Shown here: piece by piece, positions 1 to 14,195 of the stretch
Layout: each line of letters starts with the position of its first letter
How positions within the stretch are numbered: position 1 is the stretch's first letter
Assembly (NCBI GenBank): GCA_964036045.1
Contig: OZ038380.1
Span: forward strand, 6,843,913-6,907,912
Source: Eutreptiella sp. 'Long Island Sound 2002'
Taxonomy: Eukaryota > Euglenozoa > Euglenophyceae > Eutreptiales > Eutreptiaceae
Reading direction: 5' to 3'
Length of the DNA stretch: 64,000 nt
The notes under the pieces: model-generated
Told to the model about the DNA's origin: nothing
Databases searched by the model: none
Seen by the model: the letters and a program-made list of their open reading frames with translations, nothing else
Made by a program: the position numbers and the translations under genes

Positions 1-3000
1 GTGGCCACAAGGTGGGGCACAAACTGTGAGTGCAGCATTGCCGCAAATAACACATGGTGAGACCCCAGTTTTGTGTGTAATAATGATTTACCACATTCCA
101 ACCATGACTTCTGCACAAAGGCTGCATGGCCAAGACCGAGCCAGTTTTGGAGCATTTTGACCACAATGTGGGGCACAAACAGTGAGTGCAGCATTGCCGC
201 AAATAACACATGGTGAGACCCCAGTTTTGTGCGTAATAATGATTTACCACAGTCCAACCATGACTTCTGCACAAAGGCTGCATGGCCAAGACCGAGCCAG
301 TTTTGGAGCATTGTGACCACAATGTGGGGCACAAACAGTGAGTGCAGCATTGCCGCAAATAACACATGGTGAGACCCCAGTTTTGTGTGTAAGAATGATT
401 TACCACAGTCCAACCATGACTTCTGCACAAAGGCTGCATGGCCAAGACCGAGCCAGTTTTGGGGCACAGTGGCCACAATGTGGGGCACAAACTGTGAGTG
501 CAGCATTGCCGCAAAAAACACACGGTGAGACCCCAGTTTTGTGTGTAATAATGATTTACCACAGTCCAATCATGACTTCTGCACAAAAACTGTATGGCCA
601 AGACCGAGCCAATTTTGGAGCATTGTGACCACAATGTGGGGCACAAACTGTGAGTGCAGCATTGCCGCAAAAAACACATGGTGAGACCCCAGTTTTGTGT
701 GTAATAATGATTTACCACAGTCCAACCATGACTTCTGCACAAAGGCTGCATGGCCAAGACCGAGCCAGTTTTGGAGCATTTTGACCACAATGTGGGGCAC
801 AAACAGTGAGTGCAGCATTGCCGCAAATAACACATGGTGAGACCCCAGTTTTGTGTGTAATAATGATTTACCACAGTCCAACCATGACTTCTGCACAAAG
901 GCTGCATGGCCAAGACCGAGCCAGTTTTGGAGCATTGTGACCACAATGTGGGGCACAAACAGTGAGTGCAGCATTGCCGCAAATAACACATGGTGAGACC
1001 CCAGTTTTGTGTGTAATAATGATTTACCACAGTCCAACCATGACTTCTGCACAAAAACTGCATGGCCAAGACCGAGCCAGTTTTGGGGCATAGTGGCCAC
1101 AATGTGGGGCACAAAGTGTGAGTGCAGCATTGCCGCAAAAAACACATGGTGAGACCCCAGTTTTGTGTGTAATAATGATTTACCACAGTCCAACCATGAC
1201 TTCTGCACAAAGGCTGCATGGCCAAGACCGAGCCAGTTTTGGGGCACAGTGGCCACAATGTGGGGCACAAACTGTGAGTGCAGCATTGCCGCAAAAAACA
1301 CACGGTGAGACCCCAGTTTTGTGTGTAATAATGATTTACCACAGTCCAATCATGACTTCTGCACAAAAACTGTATGGCCAAGACCGAGCCAGTTTTGGAG
1401 CATTGTGACCACAATGTGGGGCACAAACTGTGAGTGCAGCATTGCCGCAAAAAACACATGGTGAGGCCCCAGTTTTGTGTGTAATAATGATTTACCACAG
1501 TCCAACCATGACTTCTGCACAAAGGCTGCATGGCCAAGACCGACCCAGTTTTGGAGCATTGTGACCACAATGAGGGGCACAAACAGTGAGTGCAGCATTG
1601 CCGCAAAAAACACATGGTTAGACCCCAGTTTGGTGTGTAATAATGATTTACCACAGTCCAACCATGACTTCTGCACAAAGGCTGCATGGCCAAGACCGAG
1701 CCAGTTTTGGAGCATTGTGACCACAATGTGGGGCACAAACAGTGAGTGCAGCATTGCCGCAAATAACACATGGTGAGACCCCAGTTTTGTGTGTAATAAT
1801 GATTCACCACAGTCCAACCGTGACTTCTGCACAAAAACTGCATGGCCAAGACCGAGCCAGTATTGGGGCATAGTGGCCACAATGTGGGGCACAAACTGTG
1901 AGTGCAGCATTGCCGCAAAAAACACATGGTGAGGCCTCAGTTTTGTGTGTAATAATGATTTACCACAGTCCAACCATGACTTCTGCACAAAGGCTGCATG
2001 GCCAAGACCGACCCAGTTTTGGAGCATTGTGACCACAATGAGGGGCACAAACAGTGAGTGCAGCATTGCCGCAAAAAACACACGGTGAGGCCCCAGTTTT
2101 GTGTGTAATAATGATTTACCACAGTCCAATCATGACTTCTGCACAAAGGCTGCATGGCCAAGACCGAGCCAGTTTTGGGGCACAGTGGCCACAATGTGGG
2201 GCACGAACAGTGAGTGCAGCATTGCCGCAAAAAACACATGGTTAGACCCCAGTTTTGTGTGCAATAATGATTTACCACAGTCCAACCATGACTTCTGCAC
2301 AAAGGCTGCATGGCCAAGACCGAGCCAGTTTTGGGGCACAGTGGCCACAAGGTGGGGCATAAACTGTGAGTGCAGCATTGCCGCAAATAACACATGGTGA
2401 GACCCCAGTTTTGTGTGTAATAATGATTTACCACAGTCCAACCATGACTTCTGCACAAAGGCTGCATGGCCAAGACCGAGCCAGTTTTGGAGCATTTTGA
2501 CCACAATGTGGGGCACAAACAGTGAGTGCAGCATTGCCGCAAATAGCACATGGTGAGACCCCAGTTTTGTGTGTAATAATGATTTACCACAGTCGAACCA
2601 CGACTTCTGCACAAAAACTGCATGGCCAAGACCGAGCCAGTTTTGGGGCATAGTGGCCACAATGTGGGGCACAAACAGTGAGTGCAGCATTGCCGCAAAA
2701 AACACATGGTGAGGCCCCAGTTTTGTGTGTAATAATGATTTACCACAGTCCAACCATGACTTCTGCACAAAGGCTGCATGGCCAAGACCGACCCAGTTTT
2801 GGAGCATCGTGACCACAATGAGGGGCACAAACTATGAGTGCAGCATTGCCGCAAAAAACACACGGTGAGGCCCCAGTTTTGTGTGTAATAATGATTTACC
2901 ACAGTCCAATCATGACTTCTGCACAAAGGCTGCATGGCCAAGACCGAGCCAGTTTTGGGGCACAGTGGCCACAATGTGGGGCACAAACAGTGAGTGCAGC

Positions 3001-3277
3001 ATTGCCGCAAAAAACACATGGTTAGACCCCAGTTTTGTGTGCAATAATGATTTACCACAGTCCAACCATGACTTCTGCACAAAGGCTGCATGGCCAAGAC
3101 CGAGCCATTTTTGGGGCAAAGTGGCCACAAGGTGGGGCACAAACTGTGAGTGCAGCATTGCCTGCAAATAACACATGGTGAGACCCCAGTTTTGTGTGTA
3201 ATAATGATTTACCACAGTCCAACCATGACTTCTGCACAAAGGCTGCATGGCCAAGACCGAGCCAGTTTTGGAGCATT
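1..3277. repeat. Array block: mixed units with AAATAACAC variants
   Basis: Twenty-one units. Diagnostic variants are CAAATAACACATGG, the rare junction GGAGCATTTTGACC (units starting 157, 781 and 2497) and ACAAGGTGGGG (units at 1, 2341 and 3121). The stretch 2054-2400 recurs at 2834-3171 with an offset of 780 bp (5 units), and 338-628 recurs at 1118-1408 with the same offset. Units with AAAACTGTATGG (near 585 and 1365) are largely confined to this block, the next one and 36.9 kb. A single T inserted at about 3163 (GCCTGCAAATAA) makes the last unit 157 bp. Confidence 0.85.
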
Positions 3278-5927
3278 GTGACCACAATGTGGGGCACAAA
3301 CAGTGAGTGCAGCATTGCCGCAAATAACACATGGTGAGACCCCAGTTTTGTGTGTAATAATGATTTACCACAGTCCAACCATGACTTCTGCAAAAAAACT
3401 GCATGGCCAAGACCGAGCCAGTTTTGGGGCATAGTGGCCACAATGTGGGGCACAAAGTGTGAGTGCAGCATTGCCGCAAAAAACATACGGTGAGGCCCCA
3501 GTTTTGTGTGTAATAATGATTTACCACAGTCGAACCACGACTTCTGCACAAAGGCTGCATGGCCAAGACCGAGCCAGTTTTGGAGCACAGTGGCCACAAT
3601 GTGCGGCACAAACTGTGAGTGCAGCATTGCCGCAAAAAACACATGGTGAGACCCCTGTTTTGTGTGTAATAATGATTTACCACAGTCCAATCATGACTTC
3701 TGCACAAAATCTGCATGGCCAAGACCGAGCCAGCTTTGGAGCATTGTGACCACAATGTGGGACACAAACTGTGAGTGCAGCATTGCCGCAAAAAACACAC
3801 GGTGAGGCCCCAGTTTTGTGTGTAATAATGATTTACCACAGTCCAACCATGACTTCTGCACAAAGGCTGCATGGCCAAGACCGAGCCAGTTTTGGGGCAC
3901 AGTGGCCACAATGTGGGGCACAAACTGTGAGTGCAGCATTGCCGCAAAAAACACATGGTTAGACCCCAGTTTTGTGTGCAATAATGATTTACCACAGTCC
4001 AACCATGACTTCTGCACAAAGGCTGCATGGCCAAGACCGAGCCAGTTTTGGGGCACAGTGGCCACAATGTGGGGCACAAACTGTGAGTGCAGCATTGCCG
4101 CAAATAACACATGGTGAGACCCCAGTTTTGTGTGTAATAATGATTTACCACAGTCCAACCATGACTTCTGCACAAAGGCTGCATGGCCAAGACCGAGCCA
4201 GTTTTGGGGCACAGTGGCCACAATGTGGGGCACAAACTGTGAGTGCAGCATTGCCGCAAAACACACACGGTGAGACCCCAGTTTTGTGTGTAATAATGCT
4301 TTACCACAGTCCAACCATGACTTCTGCACAAAGGCTGCATGGCCAAGACCGAGCCAGTTTTGGGGCACAGTGGCCACAATGTGGGGCACAAACTGTGAGT
4401 GCAGCATTGCCGCAAAACACACACGGTGAGACCCCAGTTTTGTGTGTAATAATGCCTTACCACAGTCCAACCATGACTTCTGCACAAAACTTGTATGGCC
4501 AAGACCGAGCCAGCTTTGGAGCATTGTGACCACAATGTGGGGCACAAACTGTGAGTGCAGCATTGCCGCACAAAATACGGTGAGACCCGAGTTTTGTGTG
4601 TAATAATGATTTACCACAGTCCAACCATGACTTCTGCACAAAGGCTGCATGGCCAAGACCGAGCCAGTTTTGGAGCATTGTGACCACAATGAGGGGCACA
4701 AACTGTGAGTGCAGCATTGCCGCAAAAAACACATGGTGAGACCCCAGTTTTGTGTGTAATAATGATTTACCACAGTCCAACCATGACTTCTGCACAAAGG
4801 CTGCATGGCCAAGACCGAGCCAGTTTTGGGGCACAGTGGCCACAATGTGGGGCACAAACTGTGAGTGCAGCATTGCCGCAAAAAACACACGGTGAGACCC
4901 CAGTTTTGTGTGTAATAATGATTTACCACAGTCCAATCATGACTTCTGCACAAAAACTGTATGGCCAAGACCGAGCCAGTTTTGGAGCATTGTGACCACA
5001 ATGTGGGGCACAAACTGTGAGTGCAGCATTGCCGCAAAAAACATACGGTGAGACCCCAGTTTTGTGTGTAATAATGATTTACCACAGTCCAACCATGACT
5101 TCTGCACAAAGGCTGCATGGCCAAGACCGACCCAGTTTTGGAGCATTGTGACCACAATGAGGGGCACAAACAGTGAGTGCAGCATTGCCGCAAAAAACAC
5201 ACGGTGAGGCCCCAGTTTTGTGTGTAATAATGATTTACCACAGTCCAATCATGACTTCTGCACAAAGGCTGCATGGCCAAGACCGAGCCAGTTTTGGGGC
5301 ACAGTGGCCACAATGTGGGGCACAAACAGTGAGTGCAGCATTGCCGCAAAAAACACATGGTTAGACCCCAGTTTTGTGTGCAATAATGATTTACCACAGT
5401 CCAACCATGACTTCTGCACAAAGGCTGCATGGCCAAGACCGAGCCAGTTTTGGGGCACAGTGGCCACAATGTGGGGCACAAACAGTGAGTGCAGCATTGC
5501 CGCAAATAACACATGGTGAGACCCCAGTTTTGTGTGTAATAATGATTTACCACAGTCCAACCATGACTTCTGCACAAAGGCTGCATGGCCAAGACCGAGC
5601 CAGTTTTGGAGAATTCTGACCACAATGTGGGGCACAAACAGTGAGTGCAGCATTGCCGCAAATAACACATGGTGAGACCCCAGTTTTGTGTGTAATAACG
5701 ATTTACCACAGTCCAACCATGACTTCTGCACAAAGGCTGCATGGCCAAGACCGAGCCAGTTTTGGAGCATTGTGACCACAATGTGGGGCACAAACAGTGA
5801 GTGCAGCATTGCCGCAAAAAGCACATGGTTAGACCCCAGTTTTGTGTGTAATAATGATTTACCACAGTCCAACCATGACTTCTGCACAAAGGCTGCATGG
5901 CCAAGACCGAGCCAGTTTTGGGGCATA
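3278..5927. repeat. Array block: mixed units, one with a 2-bp deletion
   Basis: Seventeen units mixing CACACGG, CATACGG and CATGGTTAG alleles with AAGGCTGC and AAAACTGTATGG. The unit 4526-4679 is 154 bp because the A-tract reads GCACAAAATACGG. One unit junction reads GGAGAATTCTGACC (GAATTC at 5611-5616); the same rare junction recurs at 6703-6708, exactly 7 units later. Confidence 0.8.
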
Positions 5928-8736
5928 GTGGCCACAATGTGGGGCACAAAGTGTGAGTGCAGCATTGCCGCAAAAAACATACGGTGAGGCCCCAGTTTTG
6001 TGTGTAATAATGATTTACCACAGTCCAATCATGACTTCTGCACAAAAACTGCATGGCCAAGACCGAGCCAGTTTTGGGGCACAGTGGCCACAATGTGGGG
6101 CACAAACAGTGAGTGCAGCATCACCGCAAAAAGCACGTGGTGAGACCCCAGTTTTGTGTGTAATAATGATTTACCACAGTCCAACCATGACTTCTGCACA
6201 AAAACTGCATGGCCAAGACCGAGCCAGTTTTGGGGCATAGTGGCCACAATGTGGGGCACAAACTGTGAGTGCAGCATTGCCGCAAAAAACATACGGTGAG
6301 GCCCCAGTTTTGTGTGTAATAATGATTTACCACAGTCCAATCATGACTTCTGCACAAAAACTGCATGGCCAAGACCGAGCCAGTTTTGGGGCACAGTGGC
6401 CACAATGTGGGGCACAAATAGGGAGTGCAGCATTGCCGCAAAAAACACATGGTTAGACCCCAGTTTTGTGTGTAATAATGATTTACCACAGTCCAATCAT
6501 GACTTCTGCACAAAAACGGCATGGCCAAGACCGAGCCAGTTTTGGGGCATAATGGCCACAATGTGCGGCACAAACTGTGAGTGCAGCATTGCCGCAAAAA
6601 ACATACGGTGAGGCCCCAGTTTTGTGTGTAATAATGATTTACCACAGTCCAACCACGACTTCTGCACAAAGGCTGCATGGCCAAGACCGAGCCAGTTTTG
6701 GAGAATTCTGACCACAATGTGGGGCACAAACAGTGAGTGCAGCATTGCCGCAAATAACACATGGTGAGACCCCAGTTTTGTGTGTAATAATGATTTACCA
6801 CAGTCCAATCATGACTTCTGCACAAAAGCTGCATGGCCAAGACCGAGCCAGTTTTGGGGCATAGTGGCCACAATGTGCGGCACAAACTGTGAGTGCAGCA
6901 TTGCCGCAAAAAACATACGGTGAGGCCCCAGTTTTGTGTGTAATAATGATTTACCACAGTCCAATCATGACTTCTGCACAAAAACTGCATGGCCAAGACC
7001 GAGCCAGTTTTGGGGCATAGTGGCCACAATGTGGGGCACAAACTGTGAGTGCAGCATTGCCGCAAAAAACATACGGTGAGACCCCAGTTTTGTGTGTAAT
7101 AATGATTTACCACAGTCCAACCATGACTTCTGCACAAAAACTGCATGGCCAAGACAGAGCCAGTTTTGGGGCATAGTGGCCACAATGTGGGGCACAAACA
7201 GTGAGTGCAGCATTGCCGCAAAAAACACATGGTTAGACCCCAGTTTTGTGTGTAATAATGATTTACCACAGTCCAATCATGACTTCTGCACAAAGGCTGC
7301 ATGGCCAAGACCGAGCCAGTTTTGGGGCACAGTGGCCACAATGTGGGGCACAGATAGGGAGTGCAGCATTGCCGCAAAAAGCACGTGGTGAGACCCCAGT
7401 TTTGTGTGTAATAATGATTTACCACAGTCCAACCATGACTTCTGCACAAAAACTGCATGGCCAAGACCGAGCCAGTTTTGGGGCATAGTGGCCACAATGT
7501 GGGGCACAAACTGTGAGTGCAGCATTGCCGCAAAAAACATACGGTGAGGCCCCAGTTTTGTGTGTAATAATGATTTACCACAGTCCAATCATGACTTCTG
7601 CACAAAAACTGCATGGCCAAGACCGAGCCAGTTTTGGGGCACAGTGGCCACAATGTGGGGCACAAATAGGGAGTGCAGCATTGCCGCAAAAAACACATGG
7701 TTAGACTCCAGTTTTGTGTGTAATAATGATTTACCACAGTCCAATCATGACTTCTGCACAAAAACGGCATGGCCAAGACCGAGCCAGTTTTGGGGCATAG
7801 TGGCCACAATGTGGGGCACAAACTGTGAGTGCAGCATTGCCGCAAAAAACATACCGCGAGGCCCCAGTTTTGTGTGTAATAATGATTTACTACAGTCCAA
7901 TCATGACTTCTGCACAAAAGCTGCATGGCCAAGACCGAGCCAGTTTTGGGGCATAGTGGCCACAATGTGCGGCACAAACTGTGAGTGCAGCATTGCCGCA
8001 AAAAACATACGGTGAGGCCCCAGTTTTGTGTGTAATAATGATTTACCACAGTCCAATCATGACTTCTGCACAAAAACTGCATGGCCAAGACCGAGCCAGT
8101 TTTTGGGGCATAGTGGCCACAATGTGCGGCACAAACTGTGAGTGCAGCATTGCCGCAAAAAACATACGGTGAGACCCCAGTTTTGTGTGTAATAATGATT
8201 TACCACAGTCCAACCATGACTTCTGCACAAAAACTGCATGGCCAAGACAGAGCCAGTTTTGGGGCATAGTGGCCACAATGTGGGGCACAAACAGTGAGTG
8301 CAGCATTGCCGCAAAAAACACATGGTTGAACCCCAGTTTTGTGTGTAATAATGATTTACCACAGTCCAATCATGACTTCTGCACAAAAACTGCATGGCCA
8401 AGACCGAGCCAGTTTTGGGGCATAGTGGCCACAATGTGCGGCACAAACTGTGAGTGCAGCATTGCCGCAAAAAACATACGGTGAGGCCCCAGTTTTGTGT
8501 GTAATAATGATTTACCACAGTCCAATCATGACTTCTGCACAAAAACTGCATGGCCAAGACCGAGCCAGTTTTGGGGCATAGTGGCCACAATGTGGGGCAC
8601 AAACAGTGAGTGCAGCATTGCCGGAAAAAACATACGGTGAGGCCCCAGTTTTGTGTGTAATAATGATTTACCACAGTCCAATCATGACTTCTGCACAAAA
8701 ACTGGATGGCCAAGACCGAGCCAGTTTTGGGGCATA
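5928..8736. repeat. Array block: CATACGG / AAAACTGC / GGGGCATAGTGG units
   Basis: Eighteen units. Most carry CATACGGTGAGG, CCAATCATG, AAAACTGC and the junction GGGGCATAGTGG, often with ATGTGCGGCAC at 10-20. Segment 6265-6611 recurs at 7513-7860 (offset 1248, 8 units), both copies carrying the rare ACAAATAGGGAGTG. Segment near 7092-7391 recurs at 8185-8484 (offset 1093: 7 units plus a T inserted at about 8101), both carrying AAGACAGAGCC. Confidence 0.85.
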
Positions 8737-11700
8737 GTGGCCACAATGTGGGGCACAAACAGTGAGTGCAGCATTGCCGCAAAAAAAATACGGTGAGACC
8801 CGAGTTTTGTGTGTAATAATGATTTACCACAGTCCAACCATGACTTCTGCACAAAAACTGCATGGCCAAGACCGAGCCAGTTTTGGGGCACAGTGGCCAC
8901 AATGTGGTGCACAAACAGTGAGTGCAGCATTGCCGCAAAATACACATGGTTGGACCCCAGTTTTGTGTGCAATAATGATTTACCACAGTCCAACTATGAC
9001 TTCTGCACAAAGGCTGCATGGCCAAGACCGAGCCAGTTTTGGGGCACAGTGGCCACAATGTGGGGCACAAACTGTGAGTGCAGCATTGGCGCAAAAAACA
9101 CATGGTGAGACCCCAGTTTGGTGTGTAATAATGATTTACCACAGTCCAACCATGACTTCTGCACAAAGGCTGCATGGCCAAGACCGAGCCAGTTTTGGAG
9201 CATTGTGACCACAATGTGGGGCACAAACAGTGAGTGCAGCATTGCCGCAAAAAACACATGGTGAGACCCCAGTTTTGTGTGCAATAATGATTTACCACAG
9301 TCCAATCATGACTTTGCACAAAGGCTGCATGGCCAAGACCGAGCCAGTTTTGGAGCATTGTGACCACAATGTGGGGCACAAACAGTGAGTGCAGCATTGC
9401 CGCAAAAAACACATGGTGAGACCCCAGTTTTGTGTGCAATAATGATTTACCACAGTCCAACCATGACTTCTGCACAAAGGCTGCATGGCCAAGACCGAGC
9501 CAGTTTTGGGGCACAGTGGCCACAATGTGGGGCACAAACTGTGAGTGCAGCATTGTCGCAAAAAACACATGGTGAGACCCCAGTTTTGTGTGTAATAATG
9601 ATTTACCACAGTCCAACCATGACTTCTGCACAAAGGCTGCATGGCCAAGACCGAGCCAGTTTTGGAGCATTGTGACCACAATGTGGGGCACAAACAGTGA
9701 GTGCAGCATTGCCGCAAAAAACACATGGTGAGACCCCAGTTTTGTGTGCAATTATGATTCACCACAGTCCAATCATGACTTCTGCACAAAGGCTGCATGG
9801 CCAAGACCGAGCCAGTTTTGGAGCATTGTGACCACAATGTGGGGCACAAACAGTGAGTGCAGCATTGCCGAAAAAACCATATGGTGAGACCCCAGTTTTG
9901 TGTGTAATAATGATTTACCACAGTCCAACCATGACTTCTGCACAAAAACTGCATGGCCAAGACCGAGCCAGCTTTGGGGCATAGTGGCCACAATGTGGGG
10001 CACAAACTGTGAGTGCAGCATTGCCGCAAAAAACATACGGTGAGGCCCCAGTTTTGTGTGTAATAATGATTTACCACAGTCCAATCATGACTTCTGCACA
10101 AAAACTGCATGGCCAAGACCGAGCCAGTTTTGGGGCATAGTGGCCACAATGTGGGGCACAAACTGTGAGTGCAGCATTGCCGGAAAAAACATACGGTGAG
10201 GCCCCAGTTTTGTGTGTAATAATGATTTACCACAGTCCAATCATGACTTCTGCACAAAAACTGCATGGCCAAGACCGAGCCAGTTTTGGGGCATAGTGGC
10301 CACAATGTGGGGCACAAACAGTGAGTGCAGCATTGCCGCAAAATACACATGGTTGGACCCCAGTTTTGTGTGCAATAATGATTTACCACAGTCCAACTAT
10401 GACTTCTGCACAAAGGCTGCATGGCCAAGACCGAGCCAGTTTTGGGGCACAGTGGCCACAATGTGGGGCACAAACTGTGAGTGCAGCATTGGCGCAAAAA
10501 ACACATGGTGAGACCCCAGTTTGGTGTGTAATAATGATTTACCACAGTCCAACCATGACTTCTGCACAAAGGCTGCATGGCCAAGACCGAGCCAGTTTTG
10601 GAGCATTGTGACCACAATGTGGGGCACAAACAGTGAGTGCAGCATTGCCGCAAAAAACACATGGTGAGACCCCAGTTTTGTGTGCAATAATGATTTACCA
10701 CAGTCCAATCATGACTTTGCACAAAGGCTGCATGGCCAAGACCGAGCCAGTTTTGGAGCATTGTGACCACAATGTGGGGCACAAACAGTGAGTGCAGCAT
10801 TGCCGCAGAAAGCACGTTGTGAGACCCGAGTTTTGTGTGTAATAATGATTTACCACAGTCCAACCATGACTTCTGCACAAAAACTGCATGGCCAAGACCG
10901 AGCCAGTTTTGGGGCATAGTGGCCACAATGTGGGGCACAAAGTGTGAGTGCAGCATTGCCGCAAAAAACATACGGTGAGGCCCCAGTTTTGTGTGTAATA
11001 ATGATTTACCACAGTCCAACCATGACTTCTGCACAAAAACTGCATGGCCAAGACCGAGCCAGTTTTGGGGCATAGTGGCCACAATGTGGGGCACAGACTG
11101 TGAGTGCAGCATTGCCGCAAAAAACATGGGGTGAGGCCCCAGTTTTGTGTGTAATAATGATGTACCACAGTCCAATCATGACTTCTGCACAAAACCTGCA
11201 TGGCCAAGACCGAGCCAGTTTTGGGGCACAGTGGCCACAATGTGGGGCACAAACTGTGAGTGCAGCATTGCCGCAAAAAACATACGGTGAGGCCCCAGTT
11301 TTGTGTGTAATAATGATTTACCACAGTCCAATCATGACTTCTGCACAAAAACTGCATGGCCAAGACCGAGCCGGTTTTGGGGCATAGTGGCCACAATGTG
11401 CGGCACAAACTGTGAGTGCAGCATTGCCGCAAAAAAAATACGGTGAGACCCGAGTTTTGTGTGTAATAATGATTTACCACAGTCCAACCATGACTTCTGC
11501 ACAAAGGCTGCATGGCCAAGACCGAGCCAGTTTTGGGGCACAGTGGCCACAATGTGGGGCACAAACTGTGAGTGCAGCATTGTCGCAAAAAACACATGGT
11601 GAGACCCCAGTTTTGTGTGTAATAATGATTTACCACAGTCCAACCATGACTTCTGCACAAAGGCTGCATGGCCAAGACCGAGCCAGTTTTGGAGCATTGT

Positions 11701-12166
11701 GACCACAATGTGGGGCACAAACAGTGAGTGCAGCATTGCCGCAAAAAACACATGGTGAGACCCCAGTTTTGTGTGCAATTATGATTCACCACAGTCCAAT
11801 CATGACTTCTGCACAAAGGCTGCATGGCCAAGACCGAGCCAGTTTTGGAGCATTGTGACCACAATGTGGGGCACAAACAGTGAGTGCAGCATTGCCGAAA
11901 AAACCATATGGTGAGACCCCAGTTTTGTGTGTAATAATGATTTACCACAGTCCAACCATGACTTCTGCACAAAAACTGCATGGCCAAGACCGAGCCAGCT
12001 TTGGGGCATAGTGGCCACAATGTGGGGCACAAACTGTGAGTGCAGCATTGCCGCAAAAAACATACGGTCAGGCCCCAGTTTTGTGTGTAATAATGATTTA
12101 CCACAGTCCAATCATGACTTCTGCACAAAAACTGCATGGCCAAGACCGAGCCAGTTTTGGGGCACA
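8737..12166. repeat. Array block with overlapping 9-unit and 13-unit repeats
   Basis: Twenty-two units. The segment about 8.93-9.45 kb recurs at 10.33-10.85 kb with offset 1403 (9 units minus 1): shared rare variants are CCAACTATG, CATTGGCGC, AGTTTGGTGTG and a 1-bp deletion ATGACTTTGC at 9311 and 10714. A second pairing joins 9.54-10.1 kb to 11.57-12.1 kb with offset 2027 (13 units minus 1), shared variants being CATTGTCGC, CAATTATGATTCAC and GCCGAAAAAACCATATGG. Confidence 0.85.
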
Positions 12167-14195
12167 GTGGCCACGATGTGGGGCACAAACAGTGAGTGCA
12201 GCATTGCCGCAAAAAACACATGGTTAGACCCCAGTTTTGTGTGTAATAATGATTTACCACAGTCCAATCATGACTTCTGCACAAAAACTGCATGGCCAAG
12301 ACCGAGCCAGTTTTGGGGCATAGTGGCCACAATGTGGGGCACAAACTGTGAGTGCAGCATTGCCGCAAAAAACATACGGTGAGGCCCCAGTTTTGTGTGT
12401 AATAATGATTTACCACAGTCCAATCATGACTTCTGCACAAAAACTGCATGGCCAAGACCGAGCCAGTTTTGGGGCATAGTGGCCACAATGTGCGGCGCAA
12501 ACTGTGAGTGCAGCATTGCCGCAAAAAACATACGGTGAGACCCCAGTTTTGTGTGCAATAATGATTTACCACAGTCCAACCATGACTTCTGCACAAAAAC
12601 GGCATGGCCAAGACCGAGCCAGTTTTGGGGCATAGTGGCCACAATGTGCGGCACAAACTGTGAGTGCAGCATTGCCGCAAAAAACATACGGTGAGACCCC
12701 AGTTTTGTGTGCAATAATGATTTACCACAGTCCAACCATGACTTCTGCACAAAGGCTGCATGGCCAAGACCGAGCCAGTTTTGGGGCACAGTGGCCACAA
12801 TGTGGGGCACAAACTGTGAGTGCAGCATTGCCGCAAAAAACACATGGTGAGACCCCGGTTTTGTGTGTAATAATGATTTACCACAGTCCAACCATGACTT
12901 CTGCACAAAGGCTGCATGGCCAAGACCGAGCCAGTTTTGGGGCACAGTGGCCACAATGTGGGGCACAAACTGTGAGTGCAGCATTGCCGCACAAAACATA
13001 CGGTGAGGCCCCAGTTTTGTGTGTAATAATGATTTACCACAGTCCAATCATGACTTCTGCACAAAAACTGCATGGCCAAGACCGAGCCAGTTTTGGGGCA
13101 TAGTGGCCACAATGCGCGGCACAAACTGTGAGTGCAGCATTGCCGCAAAAAACATACGGTGAGACCCCAGTTTTGTGTGTAATAATGATTTACCACAGTC
13201 CAACCATGACTTCTGCACAAAGGCTGCATGGCCAAGACCGAGCCAGTTTTGGGGCACAGTGGCCACAATGTGGGGCACAAACAGTGAGTGCAGCATTGCC
13301 GCAAAAAACACATGGTGAGACCCCAGTTTTGTGTGTAATAATGATTTACCACAGTCCAATCATGACTTCTGCACAAAGGCTGCATGGCCAAGACCGAGCC
13401 AGTTTTGGGGCACAGTGGCCACAATGTGGGGCACAAACTGTGAGTGCAGCATTGCCGCAAAAAACACATGGTGAGACCCCAGTTTGGTGTGTAATAATGA
13501 TTTGCCACAGTCCAACCATGACTTCTGCACAAAGGCTGCATGGCCAAGACCGACCCAGTTTTGGAGCATTGTGACCACAATGAGGGGCACAAACAGTGAG
13601 TGCAGCATTGCCGCAAAAAACACATGGTGAGGCCCCAGTTTTGTGTGCAATAATGATTTACCACAGTCCAATCATGACTTCTGCACAAAGGCTGCATGGC
13701 CAAGACCGAGCCAGCTTTGGGGCACAGTGGCCACAATGTGGGGCACAAACAGTGAGTGCAGCATTGCCGCAAAATACACATGGTTAGACCCCAGTTTTGT
13801 GTGCAATAATGATTTACCACAGTCCAACCGTGACTTCTGCACAAAGGCTGCATGGCCAAGACGGAGCCAGTTTTGGGGCACAGTGGCCACAATGTGGGGC
13901 ACAAACTGTGAGTGCAGCATTGCCGCAAAAAGCACGTGCTGAGACCCCAGTTTTTGTGTGTAATAATGATTTACCACAGTCCAACCATGACTTCTGCACA
14001 AAGGCTGCCTGGCCAAGACCGACCCAGTTTTGGAGCATTGTGACCACAATGTGGGGCACAAACAGTCAGTGCAGCATTGCCGCAAAAAACACATGGTGTG
14101 ACCCCAGTTTTGTGTGCAATAATGATTTACCACAGTCCAATCATGACTTCTGCACAAAGGCTGCATGGCCAAGACCGAGCCAGTTTTGGGGCACA
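12167..14195. repeat. 13-unit HOR, copy A (2,029 bp)
   Basis: Thirteen units, 2,028 bp plus one inserted T (T5 run at 13951-13955). It starts at the unit carrying GTGGCCACGATG. Rare shared alleles include ATGTGCGGCGC (about 12490), ACCCCGGTTTTG (about 12855), GCACAAAACATACGG (about 12990), ATGCGCGGC (about 13112), CAGTCAGTGCAGC and AAGACGGAGCC. The next 2,029 bp repeat all of these in order. Boundaries are given to unit precision. Confidence 0.93.
13931..13955. other. Marker unit: palindrome AGCACGTGCT plus T5 run
   Basis: AGCACGTGCT (13931-13940) is a perfect 10-bp palindrome with the E-box core CACGTG. Ten bases later the usual T4 of CCAGTTTTG is T5 (13951-13955), which makes the unit 157 bp. 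The two variants always occur together in this window. This is the copy in HOR copy A. Confidence 0.9.
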
